Part shown: one piece after another, positions 16,907-27,343 of the stretch
How the letters are laid out: each line of letters begins with the position of its first letter
Numbering within the stretch: position 1 is the first letter of the stretch
Source of the DNA: Puniceibacterium sediminis
GTDB taxonomy: Bacteria; Pseudomonadota; Alphaproteobacteria; Rhodobacterales; Rhodobacteraceae
Direction: 5' to 3'
Assembly (NCBI RefSeq): GCF_900188035.1
Contig: NZ_FZNN01000004.1
Location: forward strand, 186,001 to 250,000
Length of the DNA: 64,000 nt
Notes under the pieces: model-generated
Database searches by the model: none
The model's input: the letters and a program-made list of their open reading frames with translations, nothing else
What the model was told of the DNA's origin: nothing
Made by a program: the position numbers and the translations under genes

Positions 16907-18147
16907 AATTTACACGACTTATCCGCGCTTTGACCGTGGCAATGCCGCTTTTGCTGGGCACCGCGGGCCTGACAGCGACCGCGACGACCGCACAGGCGCA
17001 GGGGCTGTTTGCCCCGGCAATCCAGGTCAATGAAAAGGTCATCACCGTTTACGAACTGGAACAGCGCGAGCGTATGCTTCAGGTGCTGAATGCGCCGGGT
17101 GACCCGCGCAAACTGGCCCGCGAACAGCTGATCGAGGATCGCCTGCGCATTCAGGCCAGCCAGGACGTTGGAATTCGTCCCACGGAAGAAGAAGTTCTTG
17201 GTGGCATGGACGAATTTGCTGCCCGCGCCAATTTGAGCCGCGCCGAATTCGTTCAGGCCCTCGCCGGCGCAGGCGTTTCAGAACAGACCTTCCGCGACTT
17301 CGTGCTTGCAGGGATGTCATGGCGTCAACTGGTACAGGCCCGTTTTGCAGGCCAAAGCAGTGTTACCGATTCCGAGGTGGACCGCGCCCTGTCCTCGGGT
17401 GGGACCGGTACCAGCAGCGTGCGCGTCCTGCTGTCTGAAATCATCATTCCCGCTCCCCCGGAAGAGGCTGACGCCGTTCGTGCGCAGGCTGATCGCATCG
17501 CGCAGCTCACCTCAGAAAGCGCGTTTTCCGCCGAGGCACGCAAATACTCCGCCACCGCAAGCCGCGATGCCGGCGGTCGTCTGCCCTGGCAAAACATCAC
17601 GGATTTGCCCCCGGTCCTGCGCCCTCTGGTAATGGCCCTGTCGCCCGGACAGGTGACCGCGCCGATCCCGATCCCCAATGCTGTTGCCCTCTTCCAGATG
17701 CGTGCCATAGAAGAAACCGGCTTCACTTCACCCGAAGTGGCCGCAATCGAATACGCCGCCTACTATATGCCCGGCGGACGCAGCGCCGAAACGCTGGCGC
17801 GCGCGCGCGTTCTTGCCTCAAAGGTCGACCGCTGTGACGATCTTTACGGTGTCGCCAAGGGCCAGCCGGAAAGCGTGCTGGACCGGGGCAGCCTGCCGCC
17901 ATCAGAGATCCCGACCGATATCGCGATGGAACTGTCCAAACTGGATCCGGGCGAGGTGTCGACCGCGCTGACCCGCTCGGACGGACAAACGCTGGTCTTT
18001 CTCATGCTTTGCGGACGCACAAATAGCATCAGCGAAGACGCCTCGCGCGAAGATCTGGTGCTGGGGTTGCGCAACAGGCGCCTTAGTGGTCTTGCAGATG
18101 GATATCTTGCACAGCTGCGCGCTGACGCTCGCATCATCGAACAATGA
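16897..18147 (+). CDS. surA: SurA-type periplasmic chaperone / peptidyl-prolyl isomerase
   Basis: The product has 416 residues. The signal peptide ends near A-Q-A-Q (about residue 35), followed by a SurA N-domain (V-N-E-K-V-I-T-V-Y-E-L and L-I-E-D-R-L) and a parvulin domain around residues 180-280 with A-R-K-Y-S-A-T-A-S-R-D-A-G-G-R-L-P-W. It assists outer-membrane protein folding and fits the lptD context, since LptD is a SurA client. It overlaps lptD at the 5' end and pdxA at the 3' end. Confidence 0.88.
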   Translation: MPLEFTRLIRALTVAMPLLLGTAGLTATATTAQAQGLFAPAIQVNEKVITVYELEQRERMLQVLNAPGDPRKLAREQLIEDRLRIQASQDVGIRPTEEEVLGGMDEFAARANLSRAEFVQALAGAGVSEQTFRDFVLAGMSWRQLVQARFAGQSSVTDSEVDRALSSGGTGTSSVRVLLSEIIIPAPPEEADAVRAQADRIAQLTSESAFSAEARKYSATASRDAGGRLPWQNITDLPPVLRPLVMALSPGQVTAPIPIPNAVALFQMRAIEETGFTSPEVAAIEYAAYYMPGGRSAETLARARVLASKVDRCDDLYGVAKGQPESVLDRGSLPPSEIPTDIAMELSKLDPGEVSTALTRSDGQTLVFLMLCGRTNSISEDASREDLVLGLRNRRLSGLADGYLAQLRADARIIEQ

Positions 18148-19118
18148 TCCCCGCGCCAATTGCGCTGACCTGTGGCGAACCTGCCGGCATTGGCCCGGAA
18201 CTTGCCGTCGCGGTGTGGGACATTCTGCGCGGGGAAGTGCCGTTCTTCTGGATCGGCGACCCTGCGCATTTGCCAGCCGGGGCTGCCTATCGGCTGATCG
18301 ACAGCCCCGATGAAGTACTGCAAGGGCACAAGGGGGGGCTGCCCGTATTGCCTCATGCCTTTGCCGGTGATCGCACCCCCGGAACGGCGCAACCGGCGCA
18401 GGCGCAGGGCGTGATCGACGTGATTGCCCGTGCCGTAGCTCTGGCCCGTTCCGGGGCGGCGTCAGCTCTGTGCACCCTGCCGATTCACAAACAAGCCCTG
18501 CAAGAGGGTGCCGGTTTTTCCTACCCTGGCCATACCGAATTTCTGGCCCATCTTGCCGACGTCGACGAGGTGGTGATGATGCTCGCCTCCTCCCAGCTTC
18601 GTGTCGTGCCCGCTACGATCCACATCCCGCTGTCCGAGGTGCCGCAGGCTCTGACCGCGGAGCTACTGACAAAACGCATCCGCATCACGCACAGGGCGCT
18701 TCAGACCCAGTTCGGCATCCCTGCCCCCCGAATCGCCGTGGCAGGACTGAACCCCCATGCCGGCGAAGGCGGGCGTATGGGACGCGAGGAGATTGACCTG
18801 ATCATCCCGGTGCTGGACAGCCTGCGTGCCGAAGGCATGAACCTGATCGGCCCGATGTCCGCCGACACCATGTTTCATGCCGCCGCCCGCGAGCGCTATG
18901 ACGCCGCTGTCTGCATGTATCACGATCAGGCCCTGATCCCGATCAAGACGCTGGATTTCGATCAGGGTGTGAACGTCACCCTTGGCCTGCCCTTCATCCG
19001 CACATCGCCCGACCACGGCACAGCTTTTGATATTGCGGGCAAGGGGCTGGCCAATCCGTCCTCAACCATCGCGGCACTGCGCATGGCCTGGGCGATGGCG
19101 CAAGGAACTGCCGCATGA
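18144..19118 (+). CDS. pdxA: 4-hydroxythreonine-4-phosphate dehydrogenase
   Basis: The product has 324 residues. Recognisable PdxA features are the start [25 protein letters not shown], and the metal-ligand regions [10 protein letters not shown] and [10 protein letters not shown]. It oxidises 4-phosphohydroxy-L-threonine in pyridoxal phosphate synthesis. It overlaps both neighbours by 4 bases. The surA-pdxA-rsmA order is widely conserved in proteobacteria. Confidence 0.96.
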   Translation: MIPAPIALTCGEPAGIGPELAVAVWDILRGEVPFFWIGDPAHLPAGAAYRLIDSPDEVLQGHKGGLPVLPHAFAGDRTPGTAQPAQAQGVIDVIARAVALARSGAASALCTLPIHKQALQEGAGFSYPGHTEFLAHLADVDEVVMMLASSQLRVVPATIHIPLSEVPQALTAELLTKRIRITHRALQTQFGIPAPRIAVAGLNPHAGEGGRMGREEIDLIIPVLDSLRAEGMNLIGPMSADTMFHAAARERYDAAVCMYHDQALIPIKTLDFDQGVNVTLGLPFIRTSPDHGTAFDIAGKGLANPSSTIAALRMAWAMAQGTAA

Positions 19119-19963
19119 GCACCATTGACGACCTGCCCCCGCTGAGCCGCGTCATCGCCAGCCACGGGCTGACCGCGCGCAAGTCGCTTGGCCAGAACTT
19201 CCTGCTCGATCTCAACCTCACGGCCAAGATCGCCCGGCAGGCCGGGGATCTTAGGAATATGGATGTGCTGGAAATCGGGCCCGGCCCCGGCGGTCTGACC
19301 CGTGGCCTTCTGGCCGAGGGCGCGCGCCACGTGCTTGCCATCGAAAAAGACAGCCGCTGCCTGCCCGCGCTGGAGGAAATCAGCGCCGCTTATCCCGGTC
19401 GCCTCACGGTGATGATGGGGGATGCGCTCAAGGTCGATCCGCTGGAACACCTCACGCCGCCGATCGCGATCGCGGCCAACCTGCCCTACAACGTCGGCAC
19501 CGAACTGCTGGTGCGCTGGCTGACACCCAAGGAATGGCCGCCGTTCTGGCAGACCCTGACCCTGATGTTCCAGCGCGAAGTCGCAGAGCGCATTGTCGCC
19601 ACCCCGGGCTCCAAGGCCTATGGCCGTCTGGCCCTGCTGGCCCAGTGGCGGGCAGATGCGCGGATCATGCTCTCCTTGCCGCCCGAGGCGTTTTCCCCAG
19701 CGCCCAAGGTTTCCTCTGCCGTGGTACATCTTACCGCCCTGCCGGAACCACGCTTTCCAGCCGATGCAAAAGTTCTCGAAGCTGTCGTGGCCGCTGCATT
19801 CAATCAGCGCCGCAAGATGCTGCGCGCCGCACTAAAGGGCCAGCACCCGGATATCGAAATAATACTTCAAAAGGCGGGAATCGCGCCGACCGAGCGCGCC
19901 GAACAGGTCTCGCTTGAGGGGTTCTGCGCTTTGGCGCGGGCGCTGGCAGAAGCACGCGAATAA
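19115..19963 (+). CDS. rsmA: 16S rRNA (adenine1518-N6/adenine1519-N6) dimethyltransferase
   Basis: The product has 282 residues. KsgA/RsmA motifs are intact: [12 protein letters not shown], the SAM-binding [11 protein letters not shown], and the catalytic N-L-P-Y-N-V. The C-domain ends with [12 protein letters not shown]. It dimethylates two adenines in helix 45 of 16S rRNA late in small-subunit assembly. It is the last gene of the lpt-surA-pdxA operon and ends before a large hairpin. Confidence 0.97.
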   Translation: MSTIDDLPPLSRVIASHGLTARKSLGQNFLLDLNLTAKIARQAGDLRNMDVLEIGPGPGGLTRGLLAEGARHVLAIEKDSRCLPALEEISAAYPGRLTVMMGDALKVDPLEHLTPPIAIAANLPYNVGTELLVRWLTPKEWPPFWQTLTLMFQREVAERIVATPGSKAYGRLALLAQWRADARIMLSLPPEAFSPAPKVSSAVVHLTALPEPRFPADAKVLEAVVAAAFNQRRKMLRAALKGQHPDIEIILQKAGIAPTERAEQVSLEGFCALARALAEARE

Positions 19964-20117
19964 CACATACCTTATTGAATTCGGAAGATTCTCCTGACGC
20001 GACCGGCGTTCAGGGCGCTTTGCGTCGCCTTGTTGTGACCGACGGTTCTGTCGCACGCATGCTGCGCCGTCCGGCTTCGGACTGGCCCTGGCGAAACTAC
20101 GTACCTCATAACGAAAA

Positions 20118-20151
20118 TGACTGCGCAGGGTGTAATTTCCCTGCGCAGTCA
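20118..20151. terminator. Bidirectional terminator-like hairpin after rsmA
   Basis: A perfect 13-bp stem, TGACTGCGCAGGG/CCCTGCGCAGTCA, with an 8-base loop, sits between convergent rsmA and the DUF4167 gene. No clear U-run follows on either strand, so termination is inferred from stem strength and position. Confidence 0.65.
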
Positions 20152-20236
20152 CAGTAACGGCCCGCCAAGGGCACACGCTACGTTCATTTTGGTATGAAAA
20201 GTTGCCGATCCGTTCAGGCATGGATCGCGCGATGGC

Positions 20237-21046
20237 CTACTCAGCCGCGTCTGCTGCGCTGTCCCCGTTAACCTCGACTGCGGTCGGCGCCTCTGCATCA
20301 GACACCTTCGCCTTGGGCTCTGGCTTCTTACGCGGCTTGCGCTTGGGCTTTGGCTTGGGAGCGGCCTCGGCAGCGGGTTGCTCGGTTGGTGCGTCCTGTA
20401 CAGGTGCCGTCGGGACTGCGCTCGTCTGCGCCGCATTCTCGGGCGTCTCTACCAGACCACTGTCGTCGTCCGCGCCTTCAGAAAGATCCACGACGTCCTG
20501 AGCCACATAGCGCGGCTGTTCATTCTGTTCGCGGTTCTGATTGCGACGGGATGGGCGCCTCTCATTGCCCCCGCCCTGAACATTGCTGTTCTGACCGTTG
20601 CCGCCATCGCTCTGACTGCCGCTATTCTGGCCACCATCGCTTTGGTTAGCGTTGTTCTGGTTGCCGTTGTTCTGGCCACCACTGTTCTGGTTTCCGCCCG
20701 GGTTGTTGCCCTGATTGCTGTTGTCAGACCGGTCACGCTGCGCCTGACGCTCGCGGTTTTCCTGTTCCTGCTGTTCGCGGCGCTGATCCTGTTCGCGCTG
20801 CGCTTCGCTCAGCATGCGCAGATAGTGTTCGGCGTGCTGCTGGAAATTTTCAGCTGCAACACGGTCGTTAGACAACTGCGCATCGCGGGCAAGCTGGTTG
20901 TACTTGTCAATGATCTGCTGAGGCGTGCCGCGCACTTTTCCATCCGGACCAGAGCTGTCAAAAACGCGATTGACGACATTGCCGACGGAGGATGTGGAGC
21001 GGTTGCGGTTACTCTTCGACCGCGAGCGTGATTTTGATGATCTCAT
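20237..21046 (-). CDS. DUF4167 domain protein with a long low-complexity middle
   Basis: The product has 269 residues. The N-terminal ~85 residues, with R-S-R-S-K-S-N-R-N-R-S, V-F-D-S-S-G-P-D-G-K-V-R-G, Y-N-Q-L-A-R-D-A and A-E-H-Y-L-R-M-L, are the DUF4167 domain. Residues ~110-165 are almost only Asn, Gly, Gln and Ser. The C-terminus is Pro/Lys/Ala-rich (P-K-P-K-P-K-R-K-P-R-K-K). The basic N-terminus suggests nucleic-acid or ribosome contact, but the family has no assigned function. It lies downstream of prmC on the same strand with a 209-base gap. Confidence 0.85.
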   Translation of the reverse strand: MRSSKSRSRSKSNRNRSTSSVGNVVNRVFDSSGPDGKVRGTPQQIIDKYNQLARDAQLSNDRVAAENFQQHAEHYLRMLSEAQREQDQRREQQEQENRERQAQRDRSDNSNQGNNPGGNQNSGGQNNGNQNNANQSDGGQNSGSQSDGGNGQNSNVQGGGNERRPSRRNQNREQNEQPRYVAQDVVDLSEGADDDSGLVETPENAAQTSAVPTAPVQDAPTEQPAAEAAPKPKPKRKPRKKPEPKAKVSDAEAPTAVEVNGDSAADAAE

Positions 21047-21255
21047 ATCCGAGCTTCAGCCCTATCTGTGACTGTCCTGTGATCGATTTGGGCGCTATAT
21101 GCACCGTGCCTACCAGATCACTTCCATGTGTGGCTTAGCGTCCAGCGGGACCGCCCAAAGGCATCCTCCGTCTCGACCCCTTTGAATAACCACGTCCCGG
21201 CACGTCACACAAGCAAAAAACACAAATAATTGACGGATTTGCGACGAGCATAGCC

Positions 21256-22101
21256 TCAGACCCTCGGCATACAGCCCTGAACCGCCCGATCACGACCATC
21301 CATATCCTGAAAAACGGTAATTTTCGCCAAACCAGCAGCTACCATCATCGCACTGACTTCCGCGCCTTGCGTCGGCCCGATTTCGACCAGCAGCCGCCCG
21401 CCCGCTGCAAGATGCGCCGGTGCCTCGGCAATAATGGCACGATATGCGGCAAGGCCGTCGCCCTCATCCGTTAAAGCCATACGCGGTTCATGCTCGCGGA
21501 CTTCGGGTGCCAGGTCGGCCATTTCATCAGCGGCGATATAGGGCGGGTTCGACACGATGAGGTCAAACCGTTCGCCCCGGTTCCCGAGCGCTGCGAACCA
21601 GCTGCCCGTCTCCAGAGAGACCCTGTCATCCAGCCCAAGCGCGGTACGATTGGACCTTGCGATTGTCAGCGCCGCGTCGGACAGATCCGTGCCGACACCC
21701 GTCGCCCCATCGCATTCCGCCACCAGTGTCAGCACGATACAGCCCGATCCGGTGCCAAGGTCCAGAACCCTTTGAAATTTCTGGGCCAGCGCGGCCTCGA
21801 TCAGCGTCTCGGTTTCGGGGCGCGGGTCCAGAACATCTTTGGTTACGCGGAAGTCACGGCCGTAGAACATCCGCTTCCCGGTCAGATGGGACACCGGCTC
21901 TCGATGTGCGCGGCGCGCGATCAAGTCATCATAGAACTCCGTCTGACTGACCGACACGTCTTCAGGCAGGAACAGAGTCAACCGACCCGTCTGCACCCCA
22001 AGGGCATGTGCCAACAGTCGGCGCGCGTCCGTTGCGGGGTCCGGGACGGACGCCAACTTTAGTGTGCGTGCCCCACGTACCAGCAGCTCTGCGCCTGTCA
22101 T
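21256..22101 (-). CDS. prmC: Peptide chain release factor N5-glutamine methyltransferase
   Basis: The product has 281 residues. The SAM-binding motif [11 protein letters not shown] and the catalytic S-N-P-P-Y-I-A are present, and the N-terminal helical domain contains [11 protein letters not shown]. It methylates the GGQ glutamine of release factors. The start overlaps the prfA stop, so the enzyme and one of its substrates are translated together. Confidence 0.96.
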   Translation of the reverse strand: MTGAELLVRGARTLKLASVPDPATDARRLLAHALGVQTGRLTLFLPEDVSVSQTEFYDDLIARRAHREPVSHLTGKRMFYGRDFRVTKDVLDPRPETETLIEAALAQKFQRVLDLGTGSGCIVLTLVAECDGATGVGTDLSDAALTIARSNRTALGLDDRVSLETGSWFAALGNRGERFDLIVSNPPYIAADEMADLAPEVREHEPRMALTDEGDGLAAYRAIIAEAPAHLAAGGRLLVEIGPTQGAEVSAMMVAAGLAKITVFQDMDGRDRAVQGCMPRV

Positions 22102-23147
22102 GCCCCCATCTCGGCCAGCATCGTGGCCTGTGCATCTGCGGTCAGGGCGTCAATGATTTCGTCCAGATCGCCCTGCATCACCTGATCCAGCTTATAAAGC
22201 GTCAGGTTGATGCGATGATCGCTCAGCCGTCCCTGGGGAAAATTATAGGTCCGAATACGTTCTGATCTATCGCCTGTCCCGACCTGCGCCTTTCGGTTTG
22301 CCGATCGTTCGCTGTCAATCTTTTGCCGTTCCAGATCAAACAGCTTGGTGCGCAGCACCTGCATGGCGATCTCGCGGTTGCGGTGCTGGGATTTCTCGGA
22401 ACTGGTCACAACGATCCCGCTGGGCATATGCGTGATCCGCACAGCCGAGTCTGTGGTGTTCACGTGCTGCCCGCCCGCGCCGGATGACCGCATCGTGTCG
22501 ATCCGGATGTCATTGGCGTCGATCTTCACATCGACGTCTTCCGCTTCGGGCAGCACCGCAACCGTCGCCGCGGAGGTATGGATGCGCCCGCCGCTTTCGG
22601 TTGTCGGAACCCGCTGAACTCGGTGCACGCCGGATTCGTATTTAAGCCGGGCAAAGACATTCTCTCCGGTGATATGGGCGACCACTTCCTTGATCCCGCC
22701 CAGTTCAGTCGTCTGCTCTTCGATGATCTCGACCCGCCAGCCACGGGATTCGGCATAGCGCTGGTACATCCTTAGAAGGTCACCGGCAAACAACGCCGCC
22801 TCTTCGCCACCTGTGCCGGGCCGGATCTCAAGCATGGCGGGACGCGCATCGGCGGCATCTTTGGGCAACAGCGCCAGTTGCAGCGCCTCTTCGGCGGCAG
22901 GCACCGCACCGCGCAGATCATATAGCTCGTCCTCGGCCAGCGCCTTCATCTCGGGATCGCGCAGCATGGCCTCGGCTTCGGTAATACCGGCTTTCAACGC
23001 CTCCCAAGCGTCGATCTGCTCCATCACTGGCTTCAGTTCGGAGTATTCGCGGCCTAGGGCAGCCAGATCGCCGCCACCGGCAGCAAGCTTTGCTTCGAGA
23101 AACTCGAAACGTTGGCGGATCTGGATAAGTCTGTCATTGGGAACCAT
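22098..23147 (-). CDS. prfA: Peptide chain release factor 1
   Basis: The product has 349 residues. The GGQ motif is in S-G-A-G-G-Q-H-V-N (about residue 228). The stop-codon recognition P-x-T tripeptide reads P-T-T in R-V-P-T-T-E-S, where E. coli has [12 protein letters not shown] is the usual domain 1-2 junction. It releases peptides at UAA and UAG. It is coupled to prmC. Confidence 0.97.
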   Translation of the reverse strand: MVPNDRLIQIRQRFEFLEAKLAAGGGDLAALGREYSELKPVMEQIDAWEALKAGITEAEAMLRDPEMKALAEDELYDLRGAVPAAEEALQLALLPKDAADARPAMLEIRPGTGGEEAALFAGDLLRMYQRYAESRGWRVEIIEEQTTELGGIKEVVAHITGENVFARLKYESGVHRVQRVPTTESGGRIHTSAATVAVLPEAEDVDVKIDANDIRIDTMRSSGAGGQHVNTTDSAVRITHMPSGIVVTSSEKSQHRNREIAMQVLRTKLFDLERQKIDSERSANRKAQVGTGDRSERIRTYNFPQGRLSDHRINLTLYKLDQVMQGDLDEIIDALTADAQATMLAEMGA

Positions 23148-23337
23148 GGCCCGCTCTGTCCCCTATTGCGCAAGGCCGGTCAAGACCCCGAGGTATGTCG
23201 GACCCGGAAACCTGCCTCCAAACGTGCCTGCCCCTTGCATTGGGCGATGTCAGCCATGTTCGGACTTGGCCGCTGAATTCGCCCAAATACCAGGGAGGGA
23301 CCTTCAGCATGGTGCAACGACGAGAACCGTCGCGTTC

Positions 23338-23748
23338 TCAGCTCTCGGGCTGCGCGCCAATCTGCTCAAGCCAGCCTTCGACCCGCGCCTTGTTCACGCC
23401 CATGTCTGATTGACCGAACCGCGCACGCGCGTAAATCTCAACCTGGTCTTCGTTCTGTTGCACCGTGGTGTAGTCTGGAAACGCCATCCATTGCGAACGG
23501 GTGACATAAGTGATCCGCCCTTCGTCCACGCTCCCGGCCAGAAGCTCGGTGCGGGGCGTCGCGAGGATGGTCCGGTCCAGCGCCTCGAACATATCGCGCC
23601 CGCCGTCCAGCCGCCGCCGCACGCCACCGGCAAGGTCCTGATCCGCAGACACCATCGGATCAACGTTCCAGACGGACGGGTCAGAAGGCGCAAGACGGAT
23701 CCAGGCGATACCACCCACCACCACGAGAACAATGATCCAGAATATCAT
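23338..23748 (-). CDS. DUF1499 family protein with an N-terminal membrane anchor
   Basis: The product has 136 residues. One N-terminal transmembrane helix (M-I-F-W-I-I-V-L-V-V-V-G-G-I-A) is followed by a DUF1499-like domain with R-T-E-L-L-A-G-S, I-T-Y-V-T-R-S-Q-W-M-A-F-P-D-Y and I-Y-A-R-A-R-F-G-Q-S-D-M-G-V-N. I chose the ATG at 23748, with AGAGG about 10 bases upstream; the frame is open to 23805. The function of the family is unknown. Confidence 0.82.
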   Translation of the reverse strand: MIFWIIVLVVVGGIAWIRLAPSDPSVWNVDPMVSADQDLAGGVRRRLDGGRDMFEALDRTILATPRTELLAGSVDEGRITYVTRSQWMAFPDYTTVQQNEDQVEIYARARFGQSDMGVNKARVEGWLEQIGAQPES

Positions 23749-23836
23749 ACGCACGATGCCTCTTTCTCTTTCACTACGCGTTTGCACAACGCGCTGAAAC
23801 GGCAACAGGATCCCATCCTGTCACGCGTCCCTGATT

Positions 23837-24799
23837 TCATTTGCGCCGTGTCCAGGCCCAGAGGCACAATATCTCCATTGCCACATGCGCGCCGGCAACA
23901 GCGGTTGCGCCGGTTGTATCGTATGGCGGTGAGACCTCAACCACATCGCCGCCAAGGACGTTCAGACCGGCGATTTCCCGCAGGATCACCGCCGCCTGCG
24001 CCGAACTCAGCCCGCCCCAGACCGGCGTCCCCGTGCCGGGTGCATAGGCCGGATCCAGGCCGTCGATGTCAAAGGTCAGATAACAGGGTGTGTCGCCGAT
24101 GATCCTGCGCACCTTTTCGGCAACCGCCGACGGCCCGATGCGGTGCACCTCGGGGGCGTCGATGATATTCACGCCCAGTGTGTCGGGATTTTCGGTGCGA
24201 ATCCCCACAGCAACGGATTTTTCAGGGATTATCAGCCCCTCTTTCACCGCCTTGTAGACAAAGGTGCCGTGGTCAATCCGCTCGGCATCGTCATCGACCC
24301 AGGAATCGGAGTGGGCATCAAACTGGAGCAGCGCAACCGGCCCGAATTTCTCGGCATAGGCGCGCAGGATCGGCAGGGTGATGAAGTGATCGCCGCCCAG
24401 CGTCACACTCGCAGCACCGGCATTCAGGATGGTGCGGAAATGTTCGGTCACTGCGGCGGGAAAGGCGCTGATCTTGGCGTAGTCGAACGCCATGTCGCCG
24501 TAATCGACGATGTTGAAATCGCCCAGCGGATCAAAACCCCAGCCATAGGGCGGATCATAGGGTTGCAATGTGCTTGCCTCGCGGATCGCGCGCGGCCCGA
24601 AACGGCAACCGGGCCGGTTGGTCACCGACTGATCAAACGGAATGCCGGTCACCGCCACATCCACGCCGCCCAGATCCTTGGTATAGCGCCGCCGCAGGAA
24701 AGACGGCGCACCGCCAAAGGCGTTCTCGTAACTCAGACCACCAAGTGACGTGCGCGTAAACGCCTGATCTACCTGGGTCTTTGCGTCTTCCAGTGCCAT
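23837..24799 (-). CDS. speB: Agmatinase (ureohydrolase family)
   Basis: The product has 320 residues. Manganese-binding motifs of arginase-family enzymes are present: T-L-G-G-D-H, L-Q-F-D-A-H-S-D, and T-F-D-I-D-G-L-D-P. The N-terminal D-V-A-V-T-G-I-P-F-D region fits agmatinase. It would hydrolyse agmatine to putrescine and urea. I chose the start at 24799, where GGAAAGGG lies about 9 bases upstream. Guanidinobutyrase or another guanidino-acid hydrolase is possible, since family members with this motif set differ in substrate. Confidence 0.85.
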   Translation of the reverse strand: MALEDAKTQVDQAFTRTSLGGLSYENAFGGAPSFLRRRYTKDLGGVDVAVTGIPFDQSVTNRPGCRFGPRAIREASTLQPYDPPYGWGFDPLGDFNIVDYGDMAFDYAKISAFPAAVTEHFRTILNAGAASVTLGGDHFITLPILRAYAEKFGPVALLQFDAHSDSWVDDDAERIDHGTFVYKAVKEGLIIPEKSVAVGIRTENPDTLGVNIIDAPEVHRIGPSAVAEKVRRIIGDTPCYLTFDIDGLDPAYAPGTGTPVWGGLSSAQAAVILREIAGLNVLGGDVVEVSPPYDTTGATAVAGAHVAMEILCLWAWTRRK

Positions 24800-24874
24800 A
24801 TCGGATGCCCTTTCCGGCGTCAGGCTGGGCGGGTGGGCGACGCCGGAAAAGGCGTCTGCCACCGCCCGGTTTTA

Positions 24875-26035
24875 TCAGAGTGGCAGCGCCTTTTCGACAA
24901 GCCGCGCAAAGAACGAGGCCCCCACCGGGGCAATCTCGTCCTGAAAGTCATAGGCAGGGTGGTGGCAGGATGCCGTGTCGCCCTGCCCCAGAAACAGATA
25001 GGCGCCGGGCCGAGCATTCAGCATGTAAGCGAAATCTTCGGCTGCCATGATCGGATCGCAGGCATCGTTCACACGCTCCGCTCCCACCACTTCTCGCGCC
25101 ACTTCGGCGGCAAAGGCAGCTTCGGCGGCATCGTTCACTGTCGCCGGATAGCCCTTTTCGTAATTCAGGACCGCCGTCATGCCAAAGCTCGCTGCCTGAT
25201 GCTGGACAATGGCTTCCATCCGCTCGATCACCATCGACTGAACCTCTGGGTTGAAACTGCGCACCGTGCCAACGATCTGCGCCGTATCGGGGATGATATT
25301 TGTGCCAGTACCCGCATGGATCTGTGTGACGGTCAGAACCAGTCGTTCCAGCGCGTTGACATTACGGCTCACAATGGTTTGCAGTGCCTGCACCATCGCC
25401 ACGGCCGCCATGATCGGATCGCGGGTCTGATAGGGCATCGCGCCATGTCCGCCGACGCCCTGAATATCGATCCAGAAGGTGTCGACCGCCGCCATCACCG
25501 GTCCGGGCGCGGTTTGAATATGCCCCAAGGGTTCGCCCGGTGCGTTGTGGATGCCGAAGACTTTGGAAATCTCAAACCGCTCCATCATGCCTTCTTCGAC
25601 CATGATCCGGCCGCCGCCTTCGCCCTCTTCCGCAGGCTGAAAGATCAGTGCGACCCGTCCGGCAAAATTGCGCGTTTCGGCAAGATAGCGCGCCGCGCCC
25701 AGCAGCATGGTCGTATGTCCGTCATGGCCGCAGGCGTGCATCCTGCCAGGGATGGTCGAAGCATAGGAAACGCCGCTCGTCTCATCCATCGGCAGCGCGT
25801 CCATATCGGCGCGCAGCCCTATGGTCGGGCCCGGCTTGTTGCCTTCGATAAGAGCAACGACACCACTGGTAGCGATACCTTCGTGGATATCGGAAACACC
25901 AAATTCCCGCAGCTTTTCGACCACAAACCGCGCGGTCTCCTGACACTCCAGCCCCAGTTCGGGATGCTGGTGCAGATACCGCCGCCAGCCGGTCATTTCT
26001 TCTCCGTAGGCAGCAATTCGGTTTATAACAGGCAT
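24875..26035 (-). CDS. M20 family amidohydrolase (hippurate hydrolase-like), copy 1
   Basis: The product has 386 residues. M20D metal-site motifs are visible: G-L-R-A-D-M-D-A-L-P-M-D-E, H-A-C-G-H-D-G-H, the glutamate pair in P-A-E-E-G-E-G-G-G, and A-E-D-F-A-Y-M-L. The family removes N-acyl groups from amino acids such as hippurate or indole-acetyl conjugates. The natural substrate is not clear. The neighbouring copy (26094-27281) is a clear paralogue, sharing N-terminus, motifs and length, so a tandem duplication is likely. Confidence 0.88.
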   Translation of the reverse strand: MPVINRIAAYGEEMTGWRRYLHQHPELGLECQETARFVVEKLREFGVSDIHEGIATSGVVALIEGNKPGPTIGLRADMDALPMDETSGVSYASTIPGRMHACGHDGHTTMLLGAARYLAETRNFAGRVALIFQPAEEGEGGGRIMVEEGMMERFEISKVFGIHNAPGEPLGHIQTAPGPVMAAVDTFWIDIQGVGGHGAMPYQTRDPIMAAVAMVQALQTIVSRNVNALERLVLTVTQIHAGTGTNIIPDTAQIVGTVRSFNPEVQSMVIERMEAIVQHQAASFGMTAVLNYEKGYPATVNDAAEAAFAAEVAREVVGAERVNDACDPIMAAEDFAYMLNARPGAYLFLGQGDTASCHHPAYDFQDEIAPVGASFFARLVEKALPL

Positions 26036-26093
26036 AGGTCTCTCCCAGTGGTGACCGCTGTCACCGGGTCAAAAGGCGTGTGTTCGCGGGCAC

Positions 26094-27281
26094 TCAACCA
26101 CCATCGCGGGACGGGTGCAAGGCTTGCCCCAGCGGCTGGCGCGCCTCGATCAGCCGAACAAAGAACGATGCACCATAGGGCGCCGCCTCGTCGTTAAAGT
26201 CGAATTTCGGGTGATGCACCGATGGCCCGATCCCCTGCCCCAGGAACAGGAAGGCACCGGGACGCGCGTTGAGCATATAGGAAAAATCCTCGGCTCCCAT
26301 TTCTGGTGCCAGATCATCCATGACCGAGGCTCCGACCTCGCGCGCAACCTGAACGGCATAGCCGGTTTGGTCCGCGTGGTTCACCGTGGGCGGGTAGTTG
26401 CGGTGATAATCGACATGCGCGCTGACCCCATAGCTCAGCGCCAGCCCCTGAACGATCGTGCGCAGACGCTTTTCGGCCAGATCGCGCAGAGCCGGATCAA
26501 AGCTGCGCACGGTGCCGCCCATGCTCACCTCTTCGGGGATGATGTTGAATGCCGACCCGCCATGCACCTGCGTCAGGGACACCACAAGGCTGGCCAGAGG
26601 ATCGGCATTGCGCGAAACGATGGTCTGCAGCGCCTGCCCGATGGCCAGCGTACAGGGCATCGGATCGACGCATTCGTGCGGATAGGCCGCGTGCCCGCCC
26701 TTGCCGGTCACGGTGATCTCGAAATCGTCCACAGCCGCCATGATCGGCCCAGGCCGGGTGCGGAACTGCCCCAGCGCGCCAAAGGGATCCGTGTGCAGGG
26801 CGTAGACCTCGGTAATCCCAAAGCGGTCCATCATGCCTTCCTCGACCATGATCCGCCCGCCGCCGATGGTTTCTTCGGCGGGTTGAAAGATCAGCGCGAC
26901 CGATCCGCTGAAATTCCGCGTCTCTGCCAGATAGCGCGCAGCCCCCAGCAACATCGTGGTGTGCCCGTCGTGGCCGCAGGCGTGCATTTTCCCGCCCATC
27001 TCCGACGCCCAGTCGGCTCCCGTTTCCTCGTCCATCGGCAGCGCGTCCATATCTGCCCGCAACCCGGTCACCGGCCCCGCGCCTTGACCATGGATGATGC
27101 CGACCAAACCGGTTACGGCCAACCCCTCATGCACCTCATCCACACCGAACTCCCGCAGCCGGGCCGCAACAAAGGCCGCCGTCGCGTGACACTCCAGCCC
27201 CAGCTCCGGATTACGGTGCAGATGGTGGCGCCAGGTCTTCATATCCTCGGCAAATTCGGCAATGCGGTTCACGACTGGCAA
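26094..27281 (-). CDS. M20 family amidohydrolase (hippurate hydrolase-like), copy 2, TTG start
   Basis: The product has 395 residues with the same M20D motifs as its neighbour: G-L-R-A-D-M-D-A-L-P-M-D-E, H-A-C-G-H-D-G-H-T-T-M-L-L-G, P-A-E-E-T-I-G-G-G and A-E-D-F-S-Y-M-L. The start codon is TTG: AGGAG lies about 9 bases upstream and the product then begins M-P-V-V-N-R-I-A, matching M-P-V-I-N-R-I-A of copy 1. The gene is divergent from mazG with only 62 bases between. Copies 1 and 2 are separated by 58 bases. Confidence 0.88.
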   Translation of the reverse strand: MPVVNRIAEFAEDMKTWRHHLHRNPELGLECHATAAFVAARLREFGVDEVHEGLAVTGLVGIIHGQGAGPVTGLRADMDALPMDEETGADWASEMGGKMHACGHDGHTTMLLGAARYLAETRNFSGSVALIFQPAEETIGGGRIMVEEGMMDRFGITEVYALHTDPFGALGQFRTRPGPIMAAVDDFEITVTGKGGHAAYPHECVDPMPCTLAIGQALQTIVSRNADPLASLVVSLTQVHGGSAFNIIPEEVSMGGTVRSFDPALRDLAEKRLRTIVQGLALSYGVSAHVDYHRNYPPTVNHADQTGYAVQVAREVGASVMDDLAPEMGAEDFSYMLNARPGAFLFLGQGIGPSVHHPKFDFNDEAAPYGASFFVRLIEARQPLGQALHPSRDGG

Positions 27282-27343
27282 GACTGGACACTCCTGTTCT
27301 CATGGCTCATCCCTGTTCCTGACCCAAATCGAAAGGCCCCGCA

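Noticed and set aside
22098-23147. Altered codon-recognition motif (P-T-T for P-A-T) in release factor 1
   Set aside because: The family motif is P-x-T and the middle residue varies naturally, so no change of specificity is implied.
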